Below, one piece after another: positions 1-9,516 of a stretch of DNA of 64,000 bases. This stretch comes from Microvirga aerilata (GTDB lineage: Bacteria; Pseudomonadota; Alphaproteobacteria; Rhizobiales; Beijerinckiaceae), in NCBI RefSeq assembly GCF_016743775.1, contig NZ_JAEQMY010000006.1, forward strand, positions 62,001 to 126,000, in the 5' to 3' direction. The stretch's first letter is position 1; every line of letters starts with the position of its first letter. Under the pieces are notes generated by a model. The model was not told the origin of the DNA and ran no database searches. It saw nothing but the letters and a program-made list of their open reading frames with translations. Position numbers and translations under genes: made by a program.

Positions 1-244
1 CATCCTGCTCCGCGTCTGGGAGCGCGGAGCAGGCGCCACCCGCGCCTGTGGCTCTGCCGCCTGCGCCACCGTCGTGGCCGCAGCGCGCAAGGGGCTCACC
101 GGCCGCAGGGCCGTGGTGTCGCTGCCGGGCGGCGATCTCGTCATCGAGTGGCGCGAGAGCGACGGCCACGTGCTCATGACCGGCCCGACCGAGCTGGAGC
201 ACGAGGGAACCCTCTCGCCCGCCCTGTTTGCCGGAGCGGCCTGA
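1..244 (+). CDS. dapF: Diaminopimelate epimerase, C-terminal part
   Basis: This is the last 80 or so codons of a gene that starts outside the window. The frame reads [22 protein letters not shown], in which the second Cys-Gly-Ser/Thr motif holds a catalytic cysteine of the DapF family. The enzyme interconverts LL- and meso-diaminopimelate in the cytoplasm for lysine and peptidoglycan synthesis. The stop codon overlaps the mtaB start as TGATG, so the two genes are translationally coupled. A dapF-mtaB-ftsY order is common in Rhizobiales (established knowledge), which supports the call. Confidence 0.93.
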   Translation, partial: ILLRVWERGAGATRACGSAACATVVAAARKGLTGRRAVVSLPGGDLVIEWRESDGHVLMTGPTELEHEGTLSPALFAGAA

Positions 245-1497
245 TGGCGGTCGAGGTCGTCACCTTCGGCTGCCGGCTCAACATCTACGAGTCGGAGACC
301 ATCCAGCGCCATGCGGAGGAGGCGGGCCTCGGCGATCTTGTCGTCGTGAACACCTGCGCCGTGACCGCGGAGGCATCGCGCCAGGCGCGCCAGTCCATCC
401 GCCGGATCGCGCGCGAAAAGCCCGATGCCCGCATCGTCGTGACGGGCTGCGCCGCGCAGGTGGAGCCTGAAACCTTCGCGGCGATGCCCGAGGTGTCGCA
501 GGTTATCGGCAACCACGAGAAGATGAAGGCCAACACCTGGGCCGGCCTGCGCGATTTCGGCGTGGGTCAAGCTGAGAAGGTTCTCGTCAACGACATCATG
601 GCGGTCAAGGAAACCGCCATGCATCTCATCGACGGCCTGCGCGGGCACACCCGCGCCTTCGTGCAGGTGCAGAACGGCTGCGACCACCGCTGCACCTTCT
701 GCATAATTCCCTACGGCCGCGGCAATTCCCGCTCCGTGCCCATGGGCGAGGTGGTGAGCCAGGTCCGCACCCTTGTGGAGCACGGCTCGCGCGAGGTGGT
801 GCTCACCGGGGTCGACATCACGAGCTACGGCGTCGATCTGCCCGGCGAGCCGAAGCTCGGCACCCTGGTGAAGAGCCTGTTGCGCCACGTGCCGGAACTG
901 GAACGCTTACGCATCTCCTCCATCGACTCGGTGGAGGCCGATGACGATCTGCTCGACATGATCGCCACCGAGAGCCGTCTGATGCCGCATCTGCATCTCT
1001 CCCTGCAGGCCGGCGACGACATGGTGCTCAAGCGCATGAAGCGCCGGCACCTGCGTGGCGACGCCATCGCGTTCTGCGAGCAGGTCAAACGCTTGCGCCC
1101 CGACATGGTGTTCGGGGCCGACATCATCGCGGGCTTTCCGACCGAGACCGAGGACATGTTCTCGCGCTCCCTCGACATCGTCGAGGAATGCGGGCTGACG
1201 CATCTTCACGTCTTTCCCTTCTCGCCCCGCCCCGGCACCCCTGCCGCGAAGATGCCCCAAGTGGCTCGCGACGTGGTGAAGGACAGGGCGCGCAGGCTTC
1301 GCGAGCGGGGCGAGGCCGCCCTGTTGCGGCACTTGACCGAACAGGTCGGCACCCGCCGCAACGTGCTGATCGAAGCAAACCAGCTCGGCCGTACGGAGGG
1401 GTTTACCCTGGTGCGTTTCGCATCGCCTGTGAAGCGGGGCGAGATCCAGACTGTCACCATCGCGGGTCATGACGGCAAGGGATTGCTGGCCGCGTAA
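244..1497 (+). CDS. mtaB: tRNA t6A37 methylthiotransferase MtaB
   Basis: This radical-SAM enzyme adds a methylthio group to N6-threonylcarbamoyladenosine 37 of tRNAs. The 417-residue protein has the three N-terminal UPF0004 cysteines (C10 in FGCRLN, C38 in NTCAVT, C69 in TGCA) for one 4Fe-4S cluster. The radical-SAM triad C146-x3-C150-x2-C153 (CDHRCTFC) binds the second. The last 60 residues fit a TRAM RNA-binding domain. I chose the ATG at 244, which overlaps the dapF stop, over an upstream in-frame GTG at 148 that lies wholly inside dapF. The FGCRLN motif fits MtaB better than MiaB or RimO. Confidence 0.93.
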   Translation: MAVEVVTFGCRLNIYESETIQRHAEEAGLGDLVVVNTCAVTAEASRQARQSIRRIAREKPDARIVVTGCAAQVEPETFAAMPEVSQVIGNHEKMKANTWAGLRDFGVGQAEKVLVNDIMAVKETAMHLIDGLRGHTRAFVQVQNGCDHRCTFCIIPYGRGNSRSVPMGEVVSQVRTLVEHGSREVVLTGVDITSYGVDLPGEPKLGTLVKSLLRHVPELERLRISSIDSVEADDDLLDMIATESRLMPHLHLSLQAGDDMVLKRMKRRHLRGDAIAFCEQVKRLRPDMVFGADIIAGFPTETEDMFSRSLDIVEECGLTHLHVFPFSPRPGTPAAKMPQVARDVVKDRARRLRERGEAALLRHLTEQVGTRRNVLIEANQLGRTEGFTLVRFASPVKRGEIQTVTIAGHDGKGLLAA

Positions 1498-1537
1498 CCA
1501 CGTAGCGGAGCGTGGAGGCGTTTTCAGAATTAAGCAC

Positions 1538-1634
1538 TGTCATCCCGGCGAAGGCCGGGATTCATAACCGTGAGCCAAGCGGAGTTAAGCACCGTCAGCG
1601 GCTATGGCTTCCCGCCTGCGCGGGAACGACGGCG
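1538..1634. repeat. Intergenic palindromic repeat element, copy 1
   Basis: The element begins GTCATCCCGGCGAAGGCCGG, itself a hairpin, and ends with a second hairpin (CCCGCCTGCGCGGG) before GAACGAC. The two arms are inverted with respect to each other, and both contain the 'CCATA/TATGG' tract found in other copies. It fills the gap between the convergent mtaB and RluA-type genes. Its translation would contain PAKAGIH, a known artefact of such repeats, so it is not coding. Confidence 0.75.
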
Positions 1635-1643
1635 CTGCGGGTC

Positions 1644-2357
1644 TCACGTCTTATCCTGTCCCTGATCGACTGCATCGTCCGAGATGCCCCCGCACGCCTT
1701 CACCCGCTCCCGCATATGCTCCGGCACCGGCGCCTCGACGGTGATCGGCGGCTTTTTCGGATAAAGCGGCACCGTGACGCCGCGGGCATGGAGATGCAGG
1801 CCCGGACCGTGGAAGCGCGGCGCCGTGCCGTAGATGGGATCGCCCAGGATCGGGAAGCCGGATGCCGCGCAATGCACCCGCAGCTGGTGCGTGCGGCCGG
1901 TGACGGGGCGCAGTTCGAGGAGGGTGAGACCTTCCGCTCGCCCCAGCACCCGCCACTGGGTCAGCGAGGGCTGGCCCTTCGGGTCCACCTTCATCCACCA
2001 GCCGCGATCGGGCGATTTCGGCGCAAGGGGCAAATCGATCTCCCCCTCATCGGCGTCCGGTCCGCCTTCCACGACGGCCCAGTAGACCTTGTCGATCTCG
2101 GCCTTCTTGAACATCTCGTTGAGGCGCGCAATCGCCTTCGGGTGGCGGCCGAGGATGAGGCAGCCGGAGGTGTCCTTGTCAAGGCGGTGCGCGGCCTCCG
2201 GGCGGCGGGGCAGGCCGAAGCGCAGGGCGTCGAGATGGTGAAACAAGGTCTCGCCGCCCTTGGGGCCGGGATGCACGGGCAGGCCGGCAGGCTTGTCGAT
2301 CACGAGCATCAGGGCATCGCGATACAGCAGACGGGACACTATCTCTTCCGCATTCAT
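1644..2357 (-). CDS. RluA-family RNA pseudouridine synthase
   Basis: The 237-residue cytoplasmic enzyme isomerises uridine to pseudouridine in rRNA or tRNA. The family signature HRLDKDTSG is present, with D60 as the catalytic aspartate, and KVYWAVVEG follows. There is no N-terminal S4 domain, so it belongs with the short RluA/TruC-like members and its exact target uridine cannot be told. The ATG at 2357 is preferred over an upstream TTG at 2402. A 7-bp inverted repeat (TGCCTCG/CGAGGCA) lies immediately upstream of the start, between this gene and divergent ftsY. Confidence 0.85.
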   Translation of the reverse strand: MNAEEIVSRLLYRDALMLVIDKPAGLPVHPGPKGGETLFHHLDALRFGLPRRPEAAHRLDKDTSGCLILGRHPKAIARLNEMFKKAEIDKVYWAVVEGGPDADEGEIDLPLAPKSPDRGWWMKVDPKGQPSLTQWRVLGRAEGLTLLELRPVTGRTHQLRVHCAASGFPILGDPIYGTAPRFHGPGLHLHARGVTVPLYPKKPPITVEAPVPEHMRERVKACGGISDDAVDQGQDKT

Positions 2358-2423
2358 GCTGCCTCGGCTATCGAGGCAGGAACGTGAAAGCAAGCACAAC
2401 AATCAAAAGGCAAAGCGAAACCC

Positions 2424-3767
2424 ATGGCTGAGACCAAGCCTGACAAGCCCGGATTCCTGTCCCGTCTGTTCGGGCGCAAGGCTGACCCAGCCCCTCAACC
2501 CGATCAGGCGGTGCCGCAGGCCGGCAGCCATCCGGTGGCCGGCGGCCATCCTGAGACGATGCCGTCCCCGCCGACCACTGGCGCGGACGATCTCACGGCC
2601 GCACCCTCGACCGTCACGACCGCCTCCCCCGACACAGCCGAAGAGAACAAGACCCCGGCACAGCTCGCAGGCGCCGATCTTCAACCGGTGGAAGGCCTGG
2701 ACCCCGAGGGCACCAACCCGCAGGAGCCGCTGCCGCGCATCGTCACCGAGACAGGCCCGGAGCTGCGCCCCGATATGGCGGCCGAAGCAGTGCCAGCCCC
2801 TGAGCCGCCTCCCGCCGCGGTCCCGCTCTCCCCCCAACCGGAGCCGGCTCGGGGCTGGTGGCAGCGCCTGACGGAGGGCATGCGCCGCACCTCTTCGTCC
2901 CTGTCGGACAGCGTCACCGGCCTCTTCACCAAGCGCCGGCTCGACGATGCCACGTTGGAAGAGCTGGAGGATGCCCTGGTCCAGGCGGATCTCGGCGTGC
3001 CCACGGCCATGCGGATCACGGAAGCGATCTCGGCCGGCCGCTACAACAAGGAGATCTCGCCCCAGGAGGTAAAGGCCATTCTGGCCGGCGAGGTGGAGAA
3101 GACGCTCCAGCCCGTCGCTCAGCCTCTCACCATCGACCGTGCGAAAAAACCATACGTGATCCTCATGGTCGGCGTGAACGGGGCGGGCAAGACCACCACC
3201 ATCGGCAAGCTCTCGCAGAAGTTTCGCCAGCAGGGTCTGACGGTGATGCTGGCGGCCGGCGACACCTTCCGGGCAGCGGCCATCGAGCAGCTCAAGGTCT
3301 GGGGCGAACGGGTTGGCGCGCCGGTGCTGTCCCGCGAGCAGGGAGCCGATGCGGCAGGCCTCGCCTATGACGCGCTCCAGGAGGCCAAAGCCAACGGCAC
3401 CGACGTGCTTCTCATCGACACGGCGGGCCGCCTGCAGAACAAGGCGGGCCTCATGGCCGAGCTCGAAAAGATCGTGCGCGTGGTGAAGAAGTTCGATCCC
3501 TCCGCGCCGCATGCCACCCTCCTCGTGCTCGACGCGACGGTGGGGCAGAACGCCATGAGTCAGGTCGAGCTGTTCCAGAAGGCCGCCGGCGTCACGGGCC
3601 TCGTGATGACCAAGCTCGACGGCACGGCGCGAGGGGGAATCCTGGTGGCGCTGGCCGCGAAGTTCGGTGTGCCGGTCCATTTCATCGGCGTCGGCGAAGG
3701 GGTGGAAGACCTGGAGCCCTTCACCGCCCGGGATTTCGCCAGAGCCATTGCCGGGCTGGAGGGATGA
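2424..3767 (+). CDS. ftsY: Signal recognition particle receptor FtsY
   Basis: FtsY is the membrane-associated SRP GTPase that docks ribosome-SRP complexes at SecYEG for co-translational membrane insertion. The 447-residue protein has a long Pro/Ala/Glu-rich acidic A domain (residues 1 to about 140), then the N domain. In the G domain I see the P-loop GVNGAGKTTT near residue 250, DTAGR near 332 and TKLDG near 396. The extended A domain is usual in alphaproteobacteria. It is divergent from the pseudouridine synthase and followed by tandem repeats, then yciB. Confidence 0.96.
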   Translation: MAETKPDKPGFLSRLFGRKADPAPQPDQAVPQAGSHPVAGGHPETMPSPPTTGADDLTAAPSTVTTASPDTAEENKTPAQLAGADLQPVEGLDPEGTNPQEPLPRIVTETGPELRPDMAAEAVPAPEPPPAAVPLSPQPEPARGWWQRLTEGMRRTSSSLSDSVTGLFTKRRLDDATLEELEDALVQADLGVPTAMRITEAISAGRYNKEISPQEVKAILAGEVEKTLQPVAQPLTIDRAKKPYVILMVGVNGAGKTTTIGKLSQKFRQQGLTVMLAAGDTFRAAAIEQLKVWGERVGAPVLSREQGADAAGLAYDALQEAKANGTDVLLIDTAGRLQNKAGLMAELEKIVRVVKKFDPSAPHATLLVLDATVGQNAMSQVELFQKAAGVTGLVMTKLDGTARGGILVALAAKFGVPVHFIGVGEGVEDLEPFTARDFARAIAGLEG

Positions 3768-3775
3768 TAACATCC

Positions 3776-4003
3776 TCTGTCATTCCCGAACGAACGCGTA
3801 GTGGAGGGAAGGGAACCCATGTTCAGGCATGGCGCTATGGATCCCCTTCCCTCGCCCGCGGCTCGCCGGGGATGACACCGTAGTGCTAACCCCAGTGTCA
3901 TTCCCGGCCGGAGATGGCGAAAGCCATCGCAGGGGAAGGGAATCCACAACCAGGTGCAACGCCATGGATCCCCTTCCCGCACTTCGTGCGCCGGGGATGA
4001 CAC
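3776..4003. repeat. Two tandem intergenic repeat elements (copies 2a, 2b)
   Basis: Two elements of about 105 bp follow each other (3776-3880 and 3894-4003). Each starts GTGTCATTCCC or similar and ends GGGGATGACACC, which are inverted repeats of one another. Each carries an internal CCATGGATCCCCTTCCC-type tract. They fill almost all of the 274-bp gap between ftsY and yciB. Confidence 0.75.
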
Positions 4004-4041
4004 CGGTGTCCCTTTGTGTGCAAATCCATTAGAAGAAGCTC

Positions 4042-4638
4042 ATGACCGACGAAAAGCGCCTCCCTCCCCTCCTCAAGCTCGCCCTCGAACTGGGGCCGCT
4101 CGCCCTGTTCTTCATCGGCAACGCCTATGGGGACCGGTTCGGCTTTGCGGAAGATCAGCGCATCTTTGCCGCCACGGGCCTGTTCATCGTGGCAACCATC
4201 ATCGCGCTCGGCATCAGCTACGGGCTCACCCGCAAGCTGCCGATCATGCCGGTGGTGTCGGGCATCGTGGTGGTGGTGTTCGGGGGGCTGACCCTGTTCC
4301 TGCAGGACGAGACCTTCATCAAGCTCAAGCCCACCATCGTGAACACCCTGTTCGGCCTCGTGCTGCTGGGCGGACTTTATTTCCGCAAGCCCCTGCTGCA
4401 GATCGTGCTCGACAGCGTATTCGAGCTGACCGAAGAAGGCTGGCGCAAGCTCACCCTGCGCTGGGCCCTGTTCTTCTTCGCGCTGGCGGCGATCAACGAG
4501 ATCGTTTGGCGCACGCAGACCACGGATTTCTGGGTCAGCTTCAAGGTCTTCGGCATCATGCCGCTCACCATCGCCTTCGCGCTCGCGCAGACGCCGCTGC
4601 TGCTCAAGCACGAGATCAAGAAGGCGGAAGAGGTTTAG
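4042..4638 (+). CDS. yciB: Inner-membrane septation protein YciB/IspZ family
   Basis: The 198-residue polytopic protein has about five or six hydrophobic helices. It contains family-typical stretches such as [13 protein letters not shown]-like [15 protein letters not shown] and [21 protein letters not shown]. YciB (also called IspZ) is an inner-membrane protein linked to the cell envelope and septation in enterobacteria; its biochemical role is not settled. A position just downstream of ftsY is usual in Rhizobiales. The start ATG has a weak AGAAGAAG Shine-Dalgarno. Confidence 0.88.
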   Translation: MTDEKRLPPLLKLALELGPLALFFIGNAYGDRFGFAEDQRIFAATGLFIVATIIALGISYGLTRKLPIMPVVSGIVVVVFGGLTLFLQDETFIKLKPTIVNTLFGLVLLGGLYFRKPLLQIVLDSVFELTEEGWRKLTLRWALFFFALAAINEIVWRTQTTDFWVSFKVFGIMPLTIAFALAQTPLLLKHEIKKAEEV

Positions 4639-4652
4639 GCACACCCTCTCGA

Positions 4653-4804
4653 CTGTCATTCCGGGGGCGGCTCTTTGAGCCGCCCCCGGAATCCATAAAC
4701 ACGACACTGCTCGAACAGGGCACCTCGCAAGCCGCTGCGTTCTATCCTGCACTATCAGCGGTTATGGATTCCGGGCTCTCGCTACGCTCGCCCCGGAATG
4801 ACAG
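4653..4804. repeat. Intergenic palindromic repeat element, copy 3 (type B)
   Basis: It begins GTCATTCCGGGGGCGGCT with an immediate hairpin partner AGCCGCCCCCGGAATCCATA. It ends with TTATGGATTCCGGGCTC and CCCCGGAATGACAG. The outer ends are inverted repeats and the middle is unrelated sequence. It lies between the convergent yciB and cyclase genes. Confidence 0.75.
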
Positions 4805-4817
4805 CGAAGCGAAACCC

Positions 4818-6200
4818 TCACCCCACCGGCTTCATCAGCACCATCTTCCGCGTGACCCCCGGCAGGGGATCGCACTCTACCTCGGTCCAGAGATCCTCCT
4901 CGCCAGCCGCCACCACTGTCTCCTGCGAGGCCAGGAGCTCGCAGCCGGCACCCTTGGTCGCCTGCTCGATACGAGAGGCGATGTTGACGGTCTCGCCCAC
5001 CACGGTGAATTCGAGCCGGCTCTCGTCGCCCACGACGCCGCAGAACACGTCGCCCGTATGGATGCCGATGCCTAAGCGCACCGGCGGGTTGAAGCCGCGC
5101 TTGGCGTTCCAGCGCTCGATGAGCGTCAGGAGGGTCCGGCCGCAGGCGAGGGCCCGCTTGGCGTCACCGTCCTGCGCGCCCGGCACGCCGAACAGAATCA
5201 GCGCCCCGTCCCCGGTGAACTTGTCGATGACGCCACCGTGCCGGGAGGCTGCCCGCAAAACGCGCCGGCGGAAGGACGTGATGAACACGGCAAGCTGCGC
5301 CGGCTCCATGGTTTCCCCGAAATACGTGGAGGCGCGAATGTCCACGAAGAGCACCGTCACCGGAATGCGCCGTCCCTGGCGCAAGGACGCGAAGGCCTGG
5401 TCGGTGAGGATGGGCGCGAGCTCGCGCGGCAGGTAGCGGGTGAGATTGACCCGCAAGGTGGTCTCCCGCACCGCCCGCTCCAGCATCAGCCGCCCCTGGC
5501 GCGCCACCAGGATCAGGATCAGGGCGGCAGCAAAGACCATGACGATGCGGACCATGTTGGCCTGCGGGGAGAACAAGCCCACGATCCGGGCCAGATCCTC
5601 TTCCCGTTCCGCCGGGGTCAGCATGCCGCCCGCAAAAGCAATCAGGGTCAGGCCGATCACATAGACAGCCGCCACATAGGCCTGGAGCCGGGGCTGATAA
5701 TGGATGGCGGCCGCCGCCATGGTGATCGGCACCACCCATGCCACCGGAAAAGCCGCGAAAAGGCTGCCGGGTATCCCTAAACCCCAGTGGCTGTAGCCGA
5801 GATTGCCCAGGACCAGGAGGGCATCGAGGGCCGCGGTGATGACGGGCAGCTTTTCAATGGCGATCCGTTTCGAGGCAAGCCAGGCCCCAACCCATCCCAG
5901 CGCACCGAACAGGACCAGGGTCAGCTCCGCGGCCGAGATCTGCTTGAGCGCCATGGGATTGTCGAGTTCGACGCCTGCCGTGGCAACCAGAACCGCCAGC
6001 AGCAGGAGCCCTGCGGTGACGATGCGCGCGACCCCTGCGCGCTGCAGGGCGCCGGTATCGGCCTCGCGGATCAGCCGATGCGTGGCATCGCTCAAGGCAG
6101 GCGTCGTCCGCAGCTTGCTGAGCATGTCCAAGGCGGGGCGGATGCGGGGTCGCGGGGTCACAGGTTTCTTTTTGCTCCCGGGCAGGTTGATTTTAGGCAC
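4818..6200 (-). CDS. Membrane-anchored class III adenylate/guanylate cyclase
   Basis: The C-terminal 190 residues are a class III nucleotide cyclase catalytic domain. It shows the two metal-binding aspartates in LFVDIRAST and GDGALILFG, the substrate lysine in DKFTGDG, and the transition-state region [14 protein letters not shown]. The N-terminal half has about five or six membrane helices ([38 protein letters not shown]), so cyclic nucleotide is probably made at the inner face of the membrane. No HAMP or receiver domain is visible. The start is uncertain: a GTG at 6200 has GAGG at a good distance, while a TTG at 6215 and an ATG at 6125 are alternatives. A single-domain cNMP-binding protein is encoded at 32.5 kb, with no proof of a link. 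Confidence 0.85.
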   Translation of the reverse strand: MPKINLPGSKKKPVTPRPRIRPALDMLSKLRTTPALSDATHRLIREADTGALQRAGVARIVTAGLLLLAVLVATAGVELDNPMALKQISAAELTLVLFGALGWVGAWLASKRIAIEKLPVITAALDALLVLGNLGYSHWGLGIPGSLFAAFPVAWVVPITMAAAAIHYQPRLQAYVAAVYVIGLTLIAFAGGMLTPAEREEDLARIVGLFSPQANMVRIVMVFAAALILILVARQGRLMLERAVRETTLRVNLTRYLPRELAPILTDQAFASLRQGRRIPVTVLFVDIRASTYFGETMEPAQLAVFITSFRRRVLRAASRHGGVIDKFTGDGALILFGVPGAQDGDAKRALACGRTLLTLIERWNAKRGFNPPVRLGIGIHTGDVFCGVVGDESRLEFTVVGETVNIASRIEQATKGAGCELLASQETVVAAGEEDLWTEVECDPLPGVTRKMVLMKPVG

Positions 6201-6295
6201 TGACAGGTGCCTCAACGCCCATTACCGATCAGTTACGCAACCATGACCTGCCGGTAAGATTCAGGCAGGATCCTGCTACCAGGAATATATGGCTC

Positions 6296-6784
6296 ATGAG
6301 CGAGACCTCACAAGCGATCACCCTTTATGTGGATGCGGATGCCTGCCCGGTGAAGCCCGAAATCTACCGGGTCGCCGAGCGCCACCGGGTCAAGGTCTTC
6401 GTGGTGTCCAATTCCTTCCTGCAGGTGCCGCAGGATCCGCTGATCGAGCGGGTGGTGGTCAGCTCAGGGTTCGACGCGGCGGATGACTGGATCGCCGAGC
6501 GGGCAAGCCGCGGCGCCATCGTCGTCACCGCCGACATTCCGCTGGCGAGCCGCTGCGTGAAGGCGGGCGCCGACGTGATCGGCCCCACGGGCAAGCCTTT
6601 CTCGGAAGCCTCCATCGGCATGGCGCTCGCCACCCGCAACCTGATGGAGGACCTGCGCGCCATGGGTGACGTGACGGGCGGGCCGAAGCCGTTTTCGGCC
6701 AAGGACCGGTCGGCCTTTCTGTCGGCGCTCGATGTGGCGATCAACCGGCTCAAGCGCGCGGGGTTTGGCGCAACCGCTCCTTGA
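6296..6784 (+). CDS. UPF0178 (DUF188, YaiI/YqxD) family protein
   Basis: The 162-residue protein has the family pattern [21 protein letters not shown] at the N terminus, then [24 protein letters not shown]. The conserved aspartates suggest a PIN-like, NYN-type nuclease fold, but no activity has been established for the family as far as I know. Its 3' end overlaps the 3' end of convergent ccmG by 35 bp. Confidence 0.88.
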   Translation: MSETSQAITLYVDADACPVKPEIYRVAERHRVKVFVVSNSFLQVPQDPLIERVVVSSGFDAADDWIAERASRGAIVVTADIPLASRCVKAGADVIGPTGKPFSEASIGMALATRNLMEDLRAMGDVTGGPKPFSAKDRSAFLSALDVAINRLKRAGFGATAP

Positions 6785-7328
6785 ACGCGGCAAAATTCTC
6801 CGGCGTCAGGGGCCCGATATGCTTGTGGCGGATGGTGCCGTCGGGGCCGACGATAAAGGTTTCGGGCACGCCGTAGACGCCCCAGTCGATGGACGCGCGG
6901 CCGTTCGGATCGACGCCGACGGCCGCATAGGGGTTGCCCAGGGCGCCGAGGAAGCGGCGGGCGTTGTCCGGGTTGTCCCGCTGGTTGATGCCGACCACGC
7001 GCACGGACGGGTCCCTGGCGAGCTCCACCAGCAGCGGATGCTCGTGGCGGCAAGGCGCGCACCAGGAGGCCCAGACGTTCACGACCGTGACGCGGCCCTT
7101 CAGGTCCTCGTTGGAGAAGCCGGGCACCGGCCTGCCCTCGGCGAGAAGCCCTTCCAGCGGCGCCAGGCTGAAGGCGGGAACAGGCTTGTTGATGAGGACG
7201 GACGGCACCTCGGCCGGATTTTTCCCTGAGATCAGCTGCACGCCGAACAGCGCCACCAGTCCGACGAAGACGAGGGCCGGCAGCAGGAAGATCAGGCGCG
7301 AGCGGGAGGGAGCGGTCGCCTCAGCCAC
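6750..7328 (-). CDS. ccmG: Cytochrome c maturation thioredoxin CcmG/DsbE
   Basis: CcmG is a membrane-tethered periplasmic thioredoxin that keeps apocytochrome c thiols reduced for heme ligation. The 192-residue product has an N-terminal membrane anchor ([19 protein letters not shown]). The thioredoxin domain carries [13 protein letters not shown] as the active-site CxxC, followed by [12 protein letters not shown] with the cis-proline. I chose the GTG at 7328 because it overlaps the end of ccmD, as expected for a coupled operon. A longer in-frame extension to 7370 would lie inside ccmD. Confidence 0.92.
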   Translation of the reverse strand: MAEATAPSRSRLIFLLPALVFVGLVALFGVQLISGKNPAEVPSVLINKPVPAFSLAPLEGLLAEGRPVPGFSNEDLKGRVTVVNVWASWCAPCRHEHPLLVELARDPSVRVVGINQRDNPDNARRFLGALGNPYAAVGVDPNGRASIDWGVYGVPETFIVGPDGTIRHKHIGPLTPENFAAFKERLRQTPRA

Positions 7329-7476
7329 GGCGGGACCTCCGGCCGATGCCGCGGGCCTCAAGCTCGGCAAGTGCCCGCACCTGAATCCGATGATCGATGA
7401 AAGCCCGCAGGATCAGCCCAAGCACGACAAGCGCCGTCAGGATGTAGGAAAGAGCGATGAAGAAGGTGTGCGACAT
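7321..7476 (-). CDS. ccmD: Heme exporter accessory protein CcmD
   Basis: This is a 51-residue protein: MSHTFFIALSYILTALVVLG, then a basic tail ending GRRSRRG. One membrane helix near the N terminus followed by charged residues is the CcmD pattern; CcmD helps release holo-CcmE from the CcmABC complex. It starts 3 bases after the ccmC stop and its end overlaps the ccmG start. Position and fold together make the call secure despite the short length. Confidence 0.9.
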   Translation of the reverse strand: MSHTFFIALSYILTALVVLGLILRAFIDHRIQVRALAELEARGIGRRSRRG

Positions 7477-7479
7477 CGT

Positions 7480-8247
7480 TTAAGCCGCCTGGGCATCGAG
7501 GCGCTCGGCCTCCAGGATGGTAAGCGTGCGCACCCGGCGACGCAGGATCTCCGTGCGCATGCCGGCAAGGTGCAGGGTGACGCCCACGAGGGTGAAGGCG
7601 ACGGCCATGATCAGGAGCGGCACGAGCATGGAGGCATGGATCGTCGGCCCGCCGAGGCGGAACACGGAGGCCGGCTGGTGCAGGGTATTCCACCAATCGA
7701 CGGAGAACTTGACGATCGGCACGTTCACGGCCCCCACGAGGGTGAGGATCGACACGGCGCGGGCAGCCCGGTTCGGCTCCTCAATGGCGCGCCACAGGGC
7801 GAGAATGCCGAGATAGACCAGCAGCATCACCAGCATGGAGGTGAGCCGTGCATCCCATTGCCAATAGGTGCCCCACATGGGCTTGCCCCAGAGCGAGCCG
7901 GTGACAAGGCAGATCAGCGTGAAGGCCGCCCCGATGGGAGCGGCCGCCTTCTGCGACACGTCCGCCAGCGGGTGGCGCCAGACGAGGGTGCCGAGCGCCG
8001 AAGCAGCCATGGTCATGTAGAAGAACAGGGACAGCCAGGCCGCGGGCACATGGATGTACATGATCTTGACCGTGTCGCCCTGCTGGTAATCGGCCGGTGC
8101 CACGAACCACACGAGGTAAAGGCCGACGGCCAGCAACAGCGCGCCCAAAGCCCCTACCCACGGCAGGAGCGTGCCGCTGAGGCTCATGAAGCGGGTCGGA
8201 TTGGCAAGCTCTCGGATCATGGGTTCGATGTAGCGGTCTAAGGACAT
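7480..8247 (-). CDS. ccmC: Heme-handling protein CcmC
   Basis: CcmC is the six-helix inner-membrane protein that loads heme onto CcmE in System I cytochrome c biogenesis. The 255-residue product contains the tryptophan-rich WWD-type motif WGTYWQWDARLTS. Conserved histidines flank it: MYIHVPAAW before and TIHASMLVP after. It is the first gene of the ccmC-ccmD-ccmG cluster. Its usual upstream partners ccmA and ccmB are 3.2 kb away on the same strand. Confidence 0.95.
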   Translation of the reverse strand: MSLDRYIEPMIRELANPTRFMSLSGTLLPWVGALGALLLAVGLYLVWFVAPADYQQGDTVKIMYIHVPAAWLSLFFYMTMAASALGTLVWRHPLADVSQKAAAPIGAAFTLICLVTGSLWGKPMWGTYWQWDARLTSMLVMLLVYLGILALWRAIEEPNRAARAVSILTLVGAVNVPIVKFSVDWWNTLHQPASVFRLGGPTIHASMLVPLLIMAVAFTLVGVTLHLAGMRTEILRRRVRTLTILEAERLDAQAA

Positions 8248-8361
8248 GCCTGCAACGTGGAGATCGCCGCAAGCGGAATAACGATTTCGCCAGGATGGAG
8301 GCTTTTAGAGCCTATGAGGAGCGTTGGGCATTCAGGAAATGTGCGTAGGATCTTGGCCGTG

Positions 8362-8450
8362 GTGTCATCGCCGGCGGCCATAGGGCAGGCAAACGGATCC
8401 AATCGCGCGCTCAGCACCATGGATCCCCTTCCCTCGCTGGGGATGACACG
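8362..8450. repeat. Intergenic repeat element, copy 4 (type A, degenerate)
   Basis: It starts GTGTCATCGCCGGCGGCCAT and ends CCATGGATCCCCTTCCC then GGGGATGACAC, matching the ends of the tandem copies at 3.8-4.0 kb. It lies in the 279-bp gap between the divergent ccmC and M23 peptidase genes. I see no convincing promoter in the rest of that gap. Confidence 0.65.
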
Positions 8451-8526
8451 GCGCCCGTGAGTCCAGTGCGCCTTTCATTCGCCATCCCATCCGGCCTATA
8501 GTTTCCGCCCCTGTTGCGGAGCGATC

Positions 8527-9516
8527 ATGCGCCTTGGTGCCCTGAGCCTTCTTGCCCTGACCGTTCCGGTTCTCCCGGCAGCGGCGCAGGACATCAGCCT
8601 ACGCCTGCCGGTTGCCTGCGAGATCGGCCGCACCTGCTTTGTCCAGAAGTACCTGGATCACGATCCCTCTCCGGTGATGCGGGACTATCAATGCGGCGCC
8701 GTGGGGGAGAACGGCCATGACGGGACCGACATCCGGTTGCCGTCGATGGTGGAGCAGCGCGCCGGCGTCGATGTGGTCGCGGCCGCAGACGGAAAGGTCG
8801 CCAACACCCGCGAGGGCGTTCCCGATGCTTTCGTGACCGAGCAGACCCGCGAGAAAATCAGCCAGATCGGGTGCGGCAACGCAGTGGTGATCGATCACGG
8901 CAACGGCTGGCGGACCGCCTATTGCCACATGGCGAAAGGCAGCCTCACGGTGCGCTCGGGGCGGGAGGTGAAGGCGGGCGACAAGATCGGTCAAGTCGGC
9001 CTGTCAGGGCTGACGGAGTTTCCGCACCTGCACTTCACGGTTCTCAAGGACGGCAAGCCGGTGGATCCCTTCGCCTACGGGGCGCCGGAGAAATCCTGCG
9101 GCGGCGGAAAATCCCTGTGGGAGGCATCCCTCCAGCGGCCGCTCGCCTACCAGACGGGAACCGTTCTCAACAAGGGCTTTGCCCCGGGGCCCGTGACGAT
9201 GGAGGCCATCGAGGCAGGCACCGCCGAGCAGGAGACGCTCACGACGAAGTCCCCTGCCCTGGTGGCCTATGTGCGCGCCATCGCTCTCAAAGGCGGCGAC
9301 GTGCAGACGCTCACCCTGTTCGACCCCGACGGCAAGCCGCTGGCCCAGAACAAGGCGCCGCCGCTCGACCGCGACAAGGCGCAATGGATGGCCTTCGCGG
9401 GGGTCAAGCAGCCGTCCGGCGGTTTCCGTCCCGGCCTTTACCGGGCCATCTACCGGGTGGAGCGCGACGGAAAGCCCGCCATCGAGCAGGCCTTCGGCAT
9501 CAGCCTCCAGCCGTGA
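8527..9516 (+). CDS. Secreted M23-family (LytM-like) peptidase
   Basis: The 329-residue protein begins with a clear signal peptide (LGALSLLALTVPVLPAAAQ). The catalytic domain carries the zinc ligands of M23 metallopeptidases: HDGTDIRLP (H and D), AYCHMAKG and HLHFTVL. Such enzymes cut peptide cross-links in peptidoglycan, or act as activators of amidases when degenerate; here the ligands look intact. A C-terminal region of about 120 residues (after the HLHF motif) is of unknown function. It stands alone on the plus strand and overlaps the convergent monooxygenase-like gene by 17 bp. Confidence 0.85.
   Translation: MRLGALSLLALTVPVLPAAAQDISLRLPVACEIGRTCFVQKYLDHDPSPVMRDYQCGAVGENGHDGTDIRLPSMVEQRAGVDVVAAADGKVANTREGVPDAFVTEQTREKISQIGCGNAVVIDHGNGWRTAYCHMAKGSLTVRSGREVKAGDKIGQVGLSGLTEFPHLHFTVLKDGKPVDPFAYGAPEKSCGGGKSLWEASLQRPLAYQTGTVLNKGFAPGPVTMEAIEAGTAEQETLTTKSPALVAYVRAIALKGGDVQTLTLFDPDGKPLAQNKAPPLDRDKAQWMAFAGVKQPSGGFRPGLYRAIYRVERDGKPAIEQAFGISLQP

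Noticed and set aside
1512-2387. A long plus-strand ORF containing VIPAKAGIHNRE
   Set aside because: The start is a palindromic repeat and the rest is the antisense of the pseudouridine synthase.
3776-4003. Direct repeats that could be a CRISPR array
   Set aside because: Only two copies, long palindromic units and no regular spacers; they belong to the intergenic repeat family.
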